Assembly: GCF_001304615.2 (NCBI RefSeq)
Contig: NZ_CP032683.1
Coordinates: forward strand, 2,232,001-2,296,000
Direction of reading: 5' to 3'
DNA length: 64,000 bases
Source: Methanosarcina flavescens
GTDB taxonomy: Archaea; Halobacteriota; Methanosarcinia; Methanosarcinales; Methanosarcinaceae
Program-made: the position numbers and the translations under genes
Shown here: one piece after another, positions 1-9,826 of the stretch
Position numbering within the stretch: position 1 is the first letter of the stretch
Layout: every line of letters begins with the position of its first letter
Notes under the pieces: model-generated
Seen by the model: the letters and a program-made list of their open reading frames with translations, nothing else
Database searches by the model: none
What the model was told of the DNA's origin: nothing

Positions 1-1
1 C

Positions 2-1573
2 AGTGCTCAGGCAGGAGAACTGGCTGAGATTGAGAATACTGCTGAAGGGTCACAGGCTGTGGATGTTGTTAATCTGAGCGGCGGGGATTGTGGGTATCCT
101 CAGCCGTTTACGATATATCCGAGGGGACCGGGGTCGTCAAAGGTCAGGATGATCTTTGACAGTCTCCTTGAGAGGGATGAAAGCGGTATGATTCCCTGGC
201 TGGCTGAAAGCTGGGATGTCAGCCCGGATGGGACCGAATATACATTCCATCTCCGTGAAGGGGTTGTGTGGAGTGACGGAGAGCCTTTTACGGCAGATGA
301 TGTTAAGTTTACTTTTGATTATGAGCAGGAGCATGTGCCTATCTCGGGCGGAATTGAGCCGGGTATTGTAGATAGTGTCCAGGTCTTGGACCCCAACACT
401 GTCAAATTCGTACTGAGCCAGCCTACTTCTACATTCCTTTACAAGCTCACGAGCTTTAAAATAATACCTGAGCATATCTACAAAAATATCTCAGATCCGG
501 TTAGTTTCCTTGACTCAAAGGCGGTCACGGGGACTGGTCCGTTTCTTCTTGACGAGTACAACAAAGAACATGGGACGTATCGCTTTGTGGCAAACGAGAA
601 ATTCTGGGGGCCTGAAGTTGCCGTTAAGTCCGTCGAGTTTATTCCGGTCAGCGACTCGTTAATAGCTTTTGAGCAGGGCAAAATCGATTTTGCAAGCATA
701 TCCCCTGACACTCTTGATAGGTTCAAATCCGATCCTGATATAAGAATAGTCCAGCAGCCGGCCTTCTGGGGTTACCAGTTCTATTTCAACATGAAAAAAT
801 GCCCGGAACTCAATGACCGCAGAATAAGGCAAGCTTTTGCTTATGCCATTGACCGTGACGAACTGGTGGAAAAGATTGCAAGAGGTGCAGGAAAAGCCGG
901 CAAGATGGGCATACTCCCTGAAGACCATATCTGGTATAACCCTGACCAGCCTGAGTATGGCTACAATCCGGATAAAGCCAGTGCACTGCTTGAAGAAGCC
1001 GGATGGAGTGATACGGATGGGGATGGAATACGTGATAAGGACGGGGAAAAACTGTCATACATATTATCTCTCAGCAGTGGCGAAATCCGTATTGGTGGAC
1101 TTATAAAAGAGAGGCTGAGTGAGGTGGGAATCGACGTCCAGGTGAAATCCCTTGAGAGCAAGTCCAGAGATGCCAATCTAAAGAACGGAGACTTTGAGCT
1201 TCTTATCAGCGGTTTTGGGGGCTGGGGACAGGATGCAGATTATCTTCGCACAAGGTATTGTGACACAGATTCACAGTCATCAAATAGTGTGTCATCCGGT
1301 GCAGCAGTATATGGTTACCACAATGATACCCTGAACTCGCTTGGTGCCCTGGAGCTGCAAGAATCTGACAATAATAAGCGGAAAGAAATAATATGCGAGA
1401 TGCAAGCCCTGCTTGCTAATGATGTGCCTGCAATACCGCTCTATTATACAACGTCATACGATGCCTGGAGAATCTCAAAATATGACGGCTGGATGAATAT
1501 GTACGACCATCATGCAAGAACACACAGCATTCTTTCGTATCTTGAGAGGGATGGGATTGCAGAAAAAAGATGA
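2..1573 (+). CDS. ABC transporter substrate-binding protein, nickel/peptide family (5' end cut off)
   Basis: Extracellular solute-binding protein of the SBP_bac_5 family, which captures nickel chelates, peptides or similar ligands for an ABC importer. The reading frame is open to the window edge (it reads S-A-Q-A-G-E-L before the GTG at 59), so the gene begins upstream and its signal peptide or lipobox is not visible. Family features seen are [20 protein letters not shown] near the N-terminus, the [12 protein letters not shown] segment, [16 protein letters not shown] in the middle and an Asp-rich [15 protein letters not shown] loop. It is the first visible gene of an operon with a methyltransferase, two permeases and a double ATPase. 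Its 3' end overlaps the methyltransferase start by 23 bases. The substrate cannot be told from sequence; nickel and oligopeptide members are not separable by eye. Confidence 0.9.
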   Translation, partial: SAQAGELAEIENTAEGSQAVDVVNLSGGDCGYPQPFTIYPRGPGSSKVRMIFDSLLERDESGMIPWLAESWDVSPDGTEYTFHLREGVVWSDGEPFTADDVKFTFDYEQEHVPISGGIEPGIVDSVQVLDPNTVKFVLSQPTSTFLYKLTSFKIIPEHIYKNISDPVSFLDSKAVTGTGPFLLDEYNKEHGTYRFVANEKFWGPEVAVKSVEFIPVSDSLIAFEQGKIDFASISPDTLDRFKSDPDIRIVQQPAFWGYQFYFNMKKCPELNDRRIRQAFAYAIDRDELVEKIARGAGKAGKMGILPEDHIWYNPDQPEYGYNPDKASALLEEAGWSDTDGDGIRDKDGEKLSYILSLSSGEIRIGGLIKERLSEVGIDVQVKSLESKSRDANLKNGDFELLISGFGGWGQDADYLRTRYCDTDSQSSNSVSSGAAVYGYHNDTLNSLGALELQESDNNKRKEIICEMQALLANDVPAIPLYYTTSYDAWRISKYDGWMNMYDHHARTHSILSYLERDGIAEKR

Positions 1574-2411
1574 TATTAATAACCTGCTTGAATGCTGGAA
1601 AAAAGCCACGGATAATGTGTTGATCCAGGATGAGGGCAGGATGGCGGAGTTCTGGAACAAACGTTCTGTGAATTATGCCAATAACATTGAAAAAGACAAT
1701 AGAAAAAAGAGAACTGATGAGATCCTCGAATTTCTTAAAGAATCCGGTTTTAATCCTGAAGGATCCAGAGTTCTTGATATCGGATGCGGGCCAGGAACAC
1801 TTTCTCTTCCTCTCTCAAAGCTTGGAGCAGAAGTTACTGCACTTGACATATCTTCCGGAATGCTTAACAGACTAAAAGATGCTGTAAAAGAAGAATCTCT
1901 TCCGATAGATATCATTGAATGCTCCTGGTGGACAGCAGACATAGATCTCCTTGGATTCAGGAACGAATATGACCTTGTAATTGCCTCCATGACTCCCGCG
2001 ATAAGGGATATTGAAGACTTTGATACTATGATGGCATGTTCAAAAAATCTCTGTTATTACAGCAACTTCCTGAGAAGAGATGAGGACAGGGCGTATCGTG
2101 AGATCCGGAGTTCGATACTCGGTGAAAAATCCGAGAATACTATGAACGGCATAATTTATCCATTCATGTATCTTTACCTCTCAGGCTACAGTCCCTCGCT
2201 CAGGATCAGCCATTCCAAATGGAAGGAAGAATTGACCTGGAAAGAAGCAGCAGATCAGGCAATAGAATTTATTGGGCGGGGGAGGGATTTTGATAATGAA
2301 ACAAAGAAAAGAATAATGGATTATTATAAAAATGCCTCTCCAGATGGAATCTACCGTTCCGAGTCGGACGTATACACAGGTATGATGGTATGGAAAGTTA
2401 ATGGCAGATAA
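1551..2411 (+). CDS. SAM-dependent class I methyltransferase inside an ABC importer operon
   Basis: A 286-residue methyltransferase. Motif I (VLDIGCGPG, residues about 74-82) followed by [11 protein letters not shown] is the classical SAM-binding loop and acidic strand-2 end. The chosen ATG at 1551 has GAGAGG directly upstream; an ATG at 1512 is possible but lies deep within the upstream gene and lacks such a site. It overlaps the binding protein by 23 bases, and its end runs to the permease start region, so it is probably translationally coupled to the transporter. The protein is cytoplasmic, with no signal or membrane segment. The family cannot tell us the substrate. The position suggests it modifies the imported ligand or a small chelator, which is inference. 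Confidence 0.85.
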   Translation: MGLQKKDDINNLLECWKKATDNVLIQDEGRMAEFWNKRSVNYANNIEKDNRKKRTDEILEFLKESGFNPEGSRVLDIGCGPGTLSLPLSKLGAEVTALDISSGMLNRLKDAVKEESLPIDIIECSWWTADIDLLGFRNEYDLVIASMTPAIRDIEDFDTMMACSKNLCYYSNFLRRDEDRAYREIRSSILGEKSENTMNGIIYPFMYLYLSGYSPSLRISHSKWKEELTWKEAADQAIEFIGRGRDFDNETKKRIMDYYKNASPDGIYRSESDVYTGMMVWKVNGR

Positions 2412-2439
2412 TCGGGTGGTAAAGGGGGCAGATGATTTG

Positions 2440-3423
2440 ATGGAAAAGGATAGGAATTCGTTTATTTTGAGGTTGTTATCTACTCTTTTTGTAATTCTTG
2501 CCATCAATTTTTTCCTTCCTAGAGTCATGCCCGGAGATCCGTTCACAACCATTTCTGCAGATGAGATAGGGGAAGAGATTATTGTAATGACCGAGGAACA
2601 GCGTCTTTATTACCTGAACTATTACGGACTTGATAGGCCTTTGCATGAACAGTTTTTAGCATATATGAAAAACCTGATGACTGGAAATTTGGGAAGGAGC
2701 ATTTATTACAAAATGCCGGTCAGTGATGTAATAATGCTCCATCTTCCCTGGACTATATTAATTGTCGCGAGCGCTACAGTAATCAGTACAGTCTTAGGTG
2801 TGTTTCTCGGAACACTTTCGGCTAAGAACAGAAAAAACGGGAGTGACAGAATTATGATGACGTGTATGATCGCCTTTGCAGAAATTCCCCCGTTTCTGCT
2901 TGGCCTTATCCTTCTTCTGGTTTTCAGTGTACATTTAAGGCTTTTTCCTCTTGCTGGTGCTGTCACTCCTTTTGCGGACTATAATGCTCCGCTAGAACAG
3001 GCATGGGACATAATGTACCACGCTTTTCTGCCTGTTGTGACCCTGTCACTTACGCAGCTGACCGGGGTTTACCTGCTCACCAGAAATACGCTGATTACAG
3101 TGACCACGAAGGATTATATCAGGACTGCCCGTGCAAAAGGACTGGGTGAAAAAACCGTATGGATACGGCATGCACTCAGAAATGCGCTGCTTCCGGTAGT
3201 GACAAGAACGGGCTTTATGGTAGGAATAATGATTGGGGGAGTTGTGCTCGTCGAGAATGTTTTTTCTTATCCTGGCATAGGGATGACGCTCCGAAGTGCT
3301 GTAATCTGCCGGGATTATCCTCTTATTCAGGGCATTCTCCTGGTAACTGCAGTCTCCATACTTGTCTGCAACCTGCTGGTTGACAAAATATATGGGAAAC
3401 TTGATCCGAGAGTTGCGACATGA
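2440..3423 (+). CDS. ABC transporter permease, NikB/DppB type
   Basis: Inner-membrane permease of 327 residues with an N-terminal membrane helix, the PGDPF segment typical of the DppB/OppB/NikB class, and the cytoplasmic EAA-type loop (RTARAKGLGEKTVWIRHALR, around residues 226-245) that contacts the ATPase. The ATG at 2440 follows a GGGGG tract; an ATG at 2401 that overlaps the methyltransferase end would add 13 residues but has no clear binding site. The stop overlaps the next start as ATGA, so the two permeases are translationally coupled. Together with the next gene it forms the heterodimeric channel of the importer. Confidence 0.93.
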   Translation: MEKDRNSFILRLLSTLFVILAINFFLPRVMPGDPFTTISADEIGEEIIVMTEEQRLYYLNYYGLDRPLHEQFLAYMKNLMTGNLGRSIYYKMPVSDVIMLHLPWTILIVASATVISTVLGVFLGTLSAKNRKNGSDRIMMTCMIAFAEIPPFLLGLILLLVFSVHLRLFPLAGAVTPFADYNAPLEQAWDIMYHAFLPVVTLSLTQLTGVYLLTRNTLITVTTKDYIRTARAKGLGEKTVWIRHALRNALLPVVTRTGFMVGIMIGGVVLVENVFSYPGIGMTLRSAVICRDYPLIQGILLVTAVSILVCNLLVDKIYGKLDPRVAT

Positions 3424-4367
3424 TAAAGAATTTTGTTACTTCTGGAAATGCCAGAATAATTTCGCTTGCTCAGGCGTTAAATATTGACAGAAATAACAGA
3501 ATTAACAGAGTAGTCATCAGTACAGCTGGGGCATTCTCCAGATTCAGCACTGAAGGTAAAATTGGTATCCTTGGAATAATCTGTATCATTCTAATTGCAG
3601 TTTTTGCTCCCATGATTACAATTTATCCTCCTCAGAAAATCACAGGTGATTCACTCGAACCTCCCGGTCCGGGACACATACTCGGAACTGATGAACTGGG
3701 TATGGATATCTGGTCGCAGATATGTTACGGTGCGAGAATAAGCCTGACAATAGGTCTTGCAGTGGCTTTTGCGGCAGGCTTTGGTGGGGGAGCTATTGGA
3801 ATACTTGCAGGATATATTGGAGGGCACGTTGACCAGGCACTGATGAGGGTAATTGATGTGACAATGGCTCTTCCAAGCTTTCCTCTTCTGATTGTAATAT
3901 CTGCTTTTCTTGGACCGAATATCCTTAATGTAATTATTGTACTTGTCCTGTTCAGCTGGGCAAAACCCGCACGTATTGCACGTTCCCAGACGCTGTCGTT
4001 AAAAAAGAGCAACTATATTATTGCAGCTAGGAATTACGGTGCAAAACCGTTTTACCTTCTCTGGAGGCATATATTTCCTGAAGTTATGCCTGTTCTCTTT
4101 GTTCTTGTCATCGGTATAGCCTCACATGCAATCATAGCCGAAACAGGGCTTGCTTTTCTGGGACTGGGAGATCCTACTTCCAAGAGCTGGGGAATGATGC
4201 TCAATCATGCAACCGGTTTCAGGTCAATATATTTTACGCCTTACTGGCAGTGGTGGCTATTGCCTCCGTTGTTCATGCTTATTTTTCTCCTGCTCTGTCT
4301 TGCGTTCATAAGCAGGGATATGGAAAGGATACTTGACCCCAAACTAAAAATAAAGAAAGGTTTCTGA
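3420..4367 (+). CDS. ABC transporter permease, NikC/DppC type
   Basis: Second channel subunit of 315 residues. It carries the hallmark LGTDELGMDIWSQICYGAR segment of the DppC/OppC/NikC class, about six hydrophobic segments and an EAA-type loop (ARNYGAKPFYLLWRHIFPE, near residues 201-219). The N-terminal extension of about 50 polar residues before the first helix is normal for this class. It starts in an ATGA overlap with the preceding permease and is followed two bases later by the ATPase gene. It moves the ligand delivered by the binding protein across the cytoplasmic membrane. Confidence 0.93.
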   Translation: MIKNFVTSGNARIISLAQALNIDRNNRINRVVISTAGAFSRFSTEGKIGILGIICIILIAVFAPMITIYPPQKITGDSLEPPGPGHILGTDELGMDIWSQICYGARISLTIGLAVAFAAGFGGGAIGILAGYIGGHVDQALMRVIDVTMALPSFPLLIVISAFLGPNILNVIIVLVLFSWAKPARIARSQTLSLKKSNYIIAARNYGAKPFYLLWRHIFPEVMPVLFVLVIGIASHAIIAETGLAFLGLGDPTSKSWGMMLNHATGFRSIYFTPYWQWWLLPPLFMLIFLLLCLAFISRDMERILDPKLKIKKGF

Positions 4368-4369
4368 TT

Positions 4370-6091
4370 ATGAGTCTGCTTAAAGTCAATGACCTTAAAT
4401 GCAGCTACCTGACTGACACTAACACTGTCAAGGCTGTTGACGGCATTTCTTTTGAGATTGGAGAAGGAGAAATCCTGGGCATTGTCGGAGAATCCGGAAG
4501 CGGCAAGACTACTGTTGCACTTGGGATCATGGGGCTTTTGCCGGAAAATACAGCCATTTCTGGCGAAATTCTTTACCGGGATGATGTAATCTCTTCCTTG
4601 CCCGAATCCGAAATGGACAGGTTGAGATGGAAAGATATAGCAATTGTTTTTCAAAACAGCCTTGAAGTGTTGAACCCTGTTATGAAAGTTGGCGTTCAGG
4701 TAATAGAACCTATGACAAAACATCTTGGTATTAGCCCTGAAAAAGCACGGATAAAATGTGCTGACCTGTTCCGAACTGTCGGCCTTGACCCTAAGTGGAT
4801 GGATTTGTATCCGCATCAGCTCTCTGGAGGCATGAGGCAAAGGGTTCTCTTAGTAATGGCTCTTTCATGCGATCCTAAAGTACTGATCCTCGATGAAGTT
4901 ACTTCTGCACTTGATGCCTTTACCCGAAAGGATATCAGGGACCTTCTGCTTGACCTTCAGAAGCAGAACGGGTATACAATGTTAATAATCTCTCACGATA
5001 TCACTTTTGTATCTTCTCTTGCATCCAGAATAATAGTAATGTATTCTGGAAAGGTTGTGGAAACAGGCTCTGTAAGGGATATTCTAGTATCTCCCCGTCA
5101 TCCCTATACAAGGGGTCTTGTTCACTCGACGCCGGATATTTTCGTTTATAAAGACTTGTGGGGAATCCCCGGGGATGTTCCGGCAGGGGATGAATTTAAG
5201 GGCTGCCCCTTCAGCCCGAGATGCACACAGAAAATCGACATATGCAGCAGGGTTTCCCCAGTCCTGATGCCAGCAGGAGGCGGACGGGAAATTGCATGCC
5301 ATAGAGGTGGCATAGCAAACCTTCTGGAAGCAAGAAACCTGAGCTTCAATTATCGCCTGCCTGATGGAAGATGTATTCAGGCAGTAGATAATGTTAGTCT
5401 GGAAGTGAGGGAAGGGGAGGTTCTTGCAATTGTCGGCCAGACAGGCTCAGGAAAGTCAACCCTTGCACATCTCCTCGCAAATGTAATAAAGCCCGAATAT
5501 GGAGAAGTATTGTTTATGGGAGGCGACGTCAGAGTGGGAAACTATGGAAACAGGGTCAATGGCATTCAGATAGTATTCCAGGATCCTTTCAGTTCGACAA
5601 GCAACAGGTTTACCGTGCACGATGCAGTCAAAGAGCCCCTTTATATCAATAAGATCGGGTCCAATGGAGACAGACAGCGTATGGTTAAAAATGCCCTTGA
5701 ACTTGTTCGTCTTCCCATTACAGACAATTTCCTGAGGAAATATTGCGGTGAACTAAGCGGCGGGCAGAGGCAGAGGGTTGCACTTGCCAGAGCAATGGTT
5801 ATGGAGCCGAAACTCCTTATTGCTGATGAGATCACTTCGGCTCTGGATGCTTCAACTTCTGCAAATATATTGCGTCTTTTAAAGGAACTTCAGAACAGGA
5901 GAGGATTTGCAATGATATATATTTCACATAACCTCTCCCTGACTCTCAAGATTGCTGACAGGATAGCAGTTATGAATTCTGGAAAGATTGTAGAGCTGGG
6001 AAATTCCCATGAAATAATGCTTTCACCTTCTGATGAGTATACAAAAAGGCTCGTGGGTTCAAGAATAGGGCTGTGCTGTCATAATCATTAA
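4370..6091 (+). CDS. Double-domain ABC transporter ATPase (fused NikD-NikE/DppD-DppF type)
   Basis: A 573-residue protein with two complete ATPase domains. Domain 1 has Walker A GESGSGKT near residue 40, signature LSGGMRQR near 150 and Walker B LILDEVTSALD. Domain 2 has GQTGSGKS near 355, LSGGQRQR near 460 and LLIADEITSALD. Between them lies the Cys-rich oligopeptide-transporter C-terminal segment (GCPFSPRCTQKIDIC), which belongs to domain 1. In bacteria these are usually two genes; here they are fused. The second domain ends shortly after its H-loop and lacks the extra Cys segment. It energises the two permeases encoded just upstream and is the last gene of the operon. Confidence 0.95.
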   Translation: MSLLKVNDLKCSYLTDTNTVKAVDGISFEIGEGEILGIVGESGSGKTTVALGIMGLLPENTAISGEILYRDDVISSLPESEMDRLRWKDIAIVFQNSLEVLNPVMKVGVQVIEPMTKHLGISPEKARIKCADLFRTVGLDPKWMDLYPHQLSGGMRQRVLLVMALSCDPKVLILDEVTSALDAFTRKDIRDLLLDLQKQNGYTMLIISHDITFVSSLASRIIVMYSGKVVETGSVRDILVSPRHPYTRGLVHSTPDIFVYKDLWGIPGDVPAGDEFKGCPFSPRCTQKIDICSRVSPVLMPAGGGREIACHRGGIANLLEARNLSFNYRLPDGRCIQAVDNVSLEVREGEVLAIVGQTGSGKSTLAHLLANVIKPEYGEVLFMGGDVRVGNYGNRVNGIQIVFQDPFSSTSNRFTVHDAVKEPLYINKIGSNGDRQRMVKNALELVRLPITDNFLRKYCGELSGGQRQRVALARAMVMEPKLLIADEITSALDASTSANILRLLKELQNRRGFAMIYISHNLSLTLKIADRIAVMNSGKIVELGNSHEIMLSPSDEYTKRLVGSRIGLCCHNH

Positions 6092-6149
6092 CCATCATAA
6101 ATCTGACTCGTATAATTTCAATTTACATGGTTCCCTTTTTCAATGAAAG

Positions 6150-6359
6150 ATGATTTCAAAGGTGAAACTTGGAAAGAGATTCTCTGACAATTGCTCAATT
6201 CTGATAGCTATCCGAATATCGGATTATGAGAAAAATATTCTCGGTATTTTCCAAATCGCCAGCAATCTGGGAATTAGGGTCAGTTCGATCAATTTCAGCA
6301 GACCAAGCCTTGAAGATGTAATATCAACTAAATATAAATTGGGTACCCCAAAACAATAA
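6150..6359 (+). pseudogene. C-terminal remnant of a DrrA-type ABC ATPase
   Basis: A 69-residue frame whose second half (GIFQIASNLGIRVSSINF followed by RPSLEDV) resembles the C-terminal tail of DrrA/CcmA-type ABC ATPases, where a Gly-Ile-Arg-Val strand precedes the invariant PSLEDVF box. No Walker A, signature or Walker B region is present, and an in-frame TGA lies just upstream, so this cannot be a working ATPase. It is best read as the tail of a deleted gene. It could in principle be a short independent protein, but no clear ribosome binding site precedes it. Confidence 0.5.
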
Positions 6360-6621
6360 AATTCAGATATACAATTATTTAGACATTTTTAAAGATGAAA
6401 ACATTTTAAATTAAGAAAGATAATAATAAACTGAAAACATATGGAAAGCATAGAAAAGAACTGCATTTGATAAATTGATTGTTCCAAATTCAAGATTCAA
6501 GAATATAAATTTGAATTTTGAGTATTCTTAAGCTAAAAGCAAAATAAAGGCTATGTAAAAATACTCTGAAATAAGTCTTTATACTATATTTTACTCGCTG
6601 CTGGATTTATTCATTCTTTTT

Positions 6622-6948
6622 TCAAACTGCTCCACCTCTCTGGCAGAAATACATTGTCGGCTTTACATTTTGCAGATGATATTCTTTCCAGACAGCACAG
6701 GTATAGCATATACATTGTTCTTCAGGGTAAAGATCCTGACAGGTAGCTCTACCAGTTGAACAGTAGACTCCTGGAACGTCCTGGTTTTTAGGAACATTAC
6801 CTTCGCTCCCACTTTCATATTGCTTCATTAAATTATCAAGTTTATCCATTGCACATTTGCTGTCAGCTTGGACAGGACATTTTGGGCACATACATTTCTT
6901 GATATTCTCTAGAGTATACGGAACTTTTGCATTTTCGCATGTATTCAT
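6622..6948 (-). CDS. DUF2769 cysteine-rich protein
   Basis: A 108-residue soluble protein with about twelve cysteines arranged in clusters (CMCPKCPVQADSKC near the N-terminus, then CSTGRATCQDL and CICYTC), the pattern of the DUF2769 family common in Methanosarcina. The spacing suggests binding of zinc or an iron-sulfur cluster, but no function is established. AGGAGAT sits just before the ATG, so the start is secure. It is monocistronic, with the zinc-finger gene about 84 bases upstream on the same strand. Confidence 0.8.
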   Translation of the reverse strand: MNTCENAKVPYTLENIKKCMCPKCPVQADSKCAMDKLDNLMKQYESGSEGNVPKNQDVPGVYCSTGRATCQDLYPEEQCICYTCAVWKEYHLQNVKPTMYFCQRGGAV

Positions 6949-7032
6949 ATTATCTCCTAAATAATATTCAAAAATATTTATTCTTTTAGGTGCTTCTCCA
7001 GTGAGGTTACAAGCATTTCCATTTAACTGATC

Positions 7033-7164
7033 TCAAGACTCTTCTGTAGGCAATTTCATATTATGCTTTTCTCTCATATGTTTTTCATATTCGGCTCGTG
7101 TTGCAAACGTCATACGACAAACAGAGCATTTGAACTTTTGTTCTTCTGAATCTTCCTCCTGCAC
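7033..7164 (-). CDS. Tiny C2H2 zinc-finger protein
   Basis: A 43-residue protein beginning at GTG. It contains one perfect classical zinc finger: FKCSVCRMTFATRAEYEKH then MREKH, spacing C-x2-C-x12-H-x4-H. The tail is short and polar. A GGGGGA tract lies several bases before the GTG and supports translation. A different frame on the same strand (from 7295) shares the region but encodes no recognisable domain. Single-finger proteins of this kind occur in several methanogens and are presumed to bind nucleic acid or a protein partner; the function here is unknown. Confidence 0.7.
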   Translation of the reverse strand: MQEEDSEEQKFKCSVCRMTFATRAEYEKHMREKHNMKLPTEES

Positions 7165-7355
7165 ATTATTTCCCCCATTTCATAATTTTTAATTCTCATA
7201 AAGAGCTTTTCAGACTTAAAATAACCACAATTAAAAACTTTATTCAAAATATTAATTGGAATCTCCCATACTCTTAAATTAAAGAGATTAAACATGCTCT
7301 AATTTTAGACTATATTCTCAATGGAACTCTTTGAAAGCAAAGAAAACACAGGTGC

Positions 7356-9338
7356 TCAATCTTCTTTAATTCTTAATTGTGTTTTCTTTTTTTGATACCT
7401 GATAATTGTATCCACGAATTCAGCATGGCTCCAGGTAAGTGGTGCGACAGAAAGTGGTTCTCCTGTAAGAGAATCAATCTGTTCAGGCATAATTCCTGTT
7501 TCAAGAGAATTATCTGCAGCCCAGTTAATCAATCCAAGAGCCTTTTCTAGATCCTTGATCTCTTTTGCTTTTGCAATATACCATTTCGCAAGCCATAGAG
7601 TGCATATAAGCCAGGGGTTGCTGTTAATCCTGCCTTCTTGACGATAATAAAAATCATTTTCATATCTCGCCAGACCGCCTGTTCCTGGAACCCAAAGTTT
7701 TTGTTCTAAGTTTCTCATTGTTCTTATCACTCTAGGCTCATCTGCTGGGAGTAAATTAAACTCGAAAATTCCATATACACTGCTATCCACTGTCCGATCT
7801 AAACTTTTATTTTTTATATTATGATTCTTATAGTTTATACCCCTCAAAAAAATACCGCGTTCATTATCATAAAGCTCCCTTAATATTGCTTTTTTCAATT
7901 TTGAATAACGCGATATGCATGTTTTATAAGTTTCTTTGTCTCCTACTAAACGGCTGAGTTTCTCTCCTGAGAGAAGTCCTCTGTATACAGCAGATGCGGT
8001 AAAGGTAAAAATTCCCTTTCGTTCTTCCCAGAGATCGTAACTTTCAACGGGAATATCATTTGGATACTTATAGTCATCCATAAAAAAAACAGCATTTTTT
8101 ACCAGAGGTTCATATACCTCCTTTATAAATTCAATATCACCGGTAGCTTCATAATATTTCCAGAGAGCGTGGATAACAAGAGCAGTCTCATCTTCCTGAA
8201 TCGGAAGTGAAGGCTCTCCATATGTAACCCAGGGAAGCCAGCTGCTTCCCAGAGTGCCGTCAGGGTTATATTTGTGCAATAAACATCCAGCCCACCAGAT
8301 TACATTTTTACAGAACCTGAAAAAGGGTTTGGTAAATTCAGGAAAACCTGCATTTATCATGGCAATTGATACAAAAGCTCCATCTCTGGGCCACATATAA
8401 CTATAGGTATCTCGATTAAATTGAATATTCTCAGAGTCATTTGCTGCTATTATAGCTCCATTTGTGTCAGTCTGGGTCTTTATTGTCAGAAGGGATCTTT
8501 TATATAAATCCACAAGCCGAGGTTCAAGCCCTGAGAGATCAATTCTTTGACGGTCTACCCAGTTCCTCTGATATTTTTCTGTATGCTTCTGAAGATTTTC
8601 TGGTCCCAGTTCCATAACGATATCATTAAGCGTATAGACATCTTTAAAATCTTTTCCAGCTGTCATATAATAGTAAATGACCTCTGTGCTGCTGCCCTGA
8701 AGTTGCAGGCTAATTCCTACAGTTGAATCTACTGAACCCTGAGCAACTGGATTTTTTGAGAGTATTCCATCTTCCGCATCCACATAAGTACCTTTTAACC
8801 CGTCTTTCTCAGCATAGCCTATAGCATAATCGTCGATATCAGCAACCATATCTTCCTTATTGTTTGCTTTGAGAATGCCTATAAGAAAGTACCTGGCTCG
8901 TTTATAATGAACGATAACGTTATGGTCCATCTGATATATTGCAGTGTCTCCTACGCCGTCTCCGTATAAGTGAAAATCGTGATTAAAAAAAAGTCGAACC
9001 TCTCGGAAAATTTTCTGTAGATTTTTAATTGTTATCTTCCGGAGAAATATATTGTCTTCACAACACACACTTTCTTCCAAAAGCAGTTCGATCCCCAGTT
9101 CATTATTTAAAGCCCAATTCTCGGAGACAAGGGTATCGCTCTTATACGCAGGCTTTCTCTCCCAATTTTCTTCATTGATCCAGGAAAGCCTACCGTCAGT
9201 ATAGATTCCTATTCTATGGAAATGCCCCATCAGGTGGTTTTCCTGTCCAACGTAAGGGTAATAAATATCTCTTACCTGAAACCACTGGTCTATATTTATA
9301 AGTAGTGACTGATTTCCAAGGACAATATGTCGGACAAT
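7356..9338 (-). CDS. GH15 glucoamylase-like glycoside hydrolase
   Basis: Glucoamylase/glucodextranase family enzyme that trims glucose from alpha-glucans. The N-terminal beta-sandwich is followed by the (alpha/alpha)6 barrel with MWPRDGAF (about residue 314), the catalytic-acid region PIQEDETAL (about 381) and the second catalytic glutamate region TWSHAEF (about 638). The first ATG (9230) would remove conserved N-terminal sequence: in-frame upstream codons read VLGNQSLLINIDQWF and then VRDIYYPYVGQENHL, the typical GH15 entry. An in-frame TAA closes the frame at 9345-9347, and GGGAGGT lies 9 bases before an ATT at 9338, so ATT is the most likely start (660 residues). It is cytoplasmic, without a signal peptide. 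It probably works with the debranching enzyme at 54 kb in glycogen turnover. Confidence 0.88.
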   Translation of the reverse strand: MVRHIVLGNQSLLINIDQWFQVRDIYYPYVGQENHLMGHFHRIGIYTDGRLSWINEENWERKPAYKSDTLVSENWALNNELGIELLLEESVCCEDNIFLRKITIKNLQKIFREVRLFFNHDFHLYGDGVGDTAIYQMDHNVIVHYKRARYFLIGILKANNKEDMVADIDDYAIGYAEKDGLKGTYVDAEDGILSKNPVAQGSVDSTVGISLQLQGSSTEVIYYYMTAGKDFKDVYTLNDIVMELGPENLQKHTEKYQRNWVDRQRIDLSGLEPRLVDLYKRSLLTIKTQTDTNGAIIAANDSENIQFNRDTYSYMWPRDGAFVSIAMINAGFPEFTKPFFRFCKNVIWWAGCLLHKYNPDGTLGSSWLPWVTYGEPSLPIQEDETALVIHALWKYYEATGDIEFIKEVYEPLVKNAVFFMDDYKYPNDIPVESYDLWEERKGIFTFTASAVYRGLLSGEKLSRLVGDKETYKTCISRYSKLKKAILRELYDNERGIFLRGINYKNHNIKNKSLDRTVDSSVYGIFEFNLLPADEPRVIRTMRNLEQKLWVPGTGGLARYENDFYYRQEGRINSNPWLICTLWLAKWYIAKAKEIKDLEKALGLINWAADNSLETGIMPEQIDSLTGEPLSVAPLTWSHAEFVDTIIRYQKKKTQLRIKED

Positions 9339-9826
9339 ACGGCTTTACCTCCCTAGGAAGCTCTTTTAACGTTTAACCAGAAATCCCCAGAAATAATATT
9401 TATGGAAAATTATTCATTTCATACTTTGGGTTTAGAGAATAAAAGCCTTTTCAGTTTTTGGAAAGACTATAACTTATGCGGTTGGATTGAAAAATTAATA
9501 CAGGCTTGCCCAAGGCCACAGAAAAATCACAATATATAGAGAGCGCAGTTTACATTTTTATTTTTTAAAGCTTTGACTTCTAAAATTTGATATTTCGAAA
9601 CTTTGATTATTATTAGATCGCTACTTCTTTAGAATTGCTCACTCGACTCATATTCTCTGGATTAAGGTCATTCTTTTCGATTGGTTTGTGATGTAACCGA
9701 TTAGATCGAAAATGTATGAAAAACTCCTGTGTACTTGTTTGAATCGTTACTTTTCGGTATATATTTATGACTTAAGTTACATACTCTAAAGAAATAATAA
9801 CAGGGGATAATACTACGGCACAACGA
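9339..9826. other. Intergenic region between divergent genes
   Basis: AT-rich spacer of 488 bases between the GH15 gene (leftward) and the UroD-family gene (rightward). It holds promoter-like AT boxes but no frame with recognisable protein similarity and no RNA gene that I can see. Confidence 0.5.
9758..9767 (+). promoter_or_regulatory. TATA box for the UroD-family gene
   Basis: TATATATTTA about 60 bases before the ATG at 9827. Transcription would start near 9785-9790, giving a leader of roughly 40 bases that contains a GGGG tract at 9803-9806. Confidence 0.4.
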
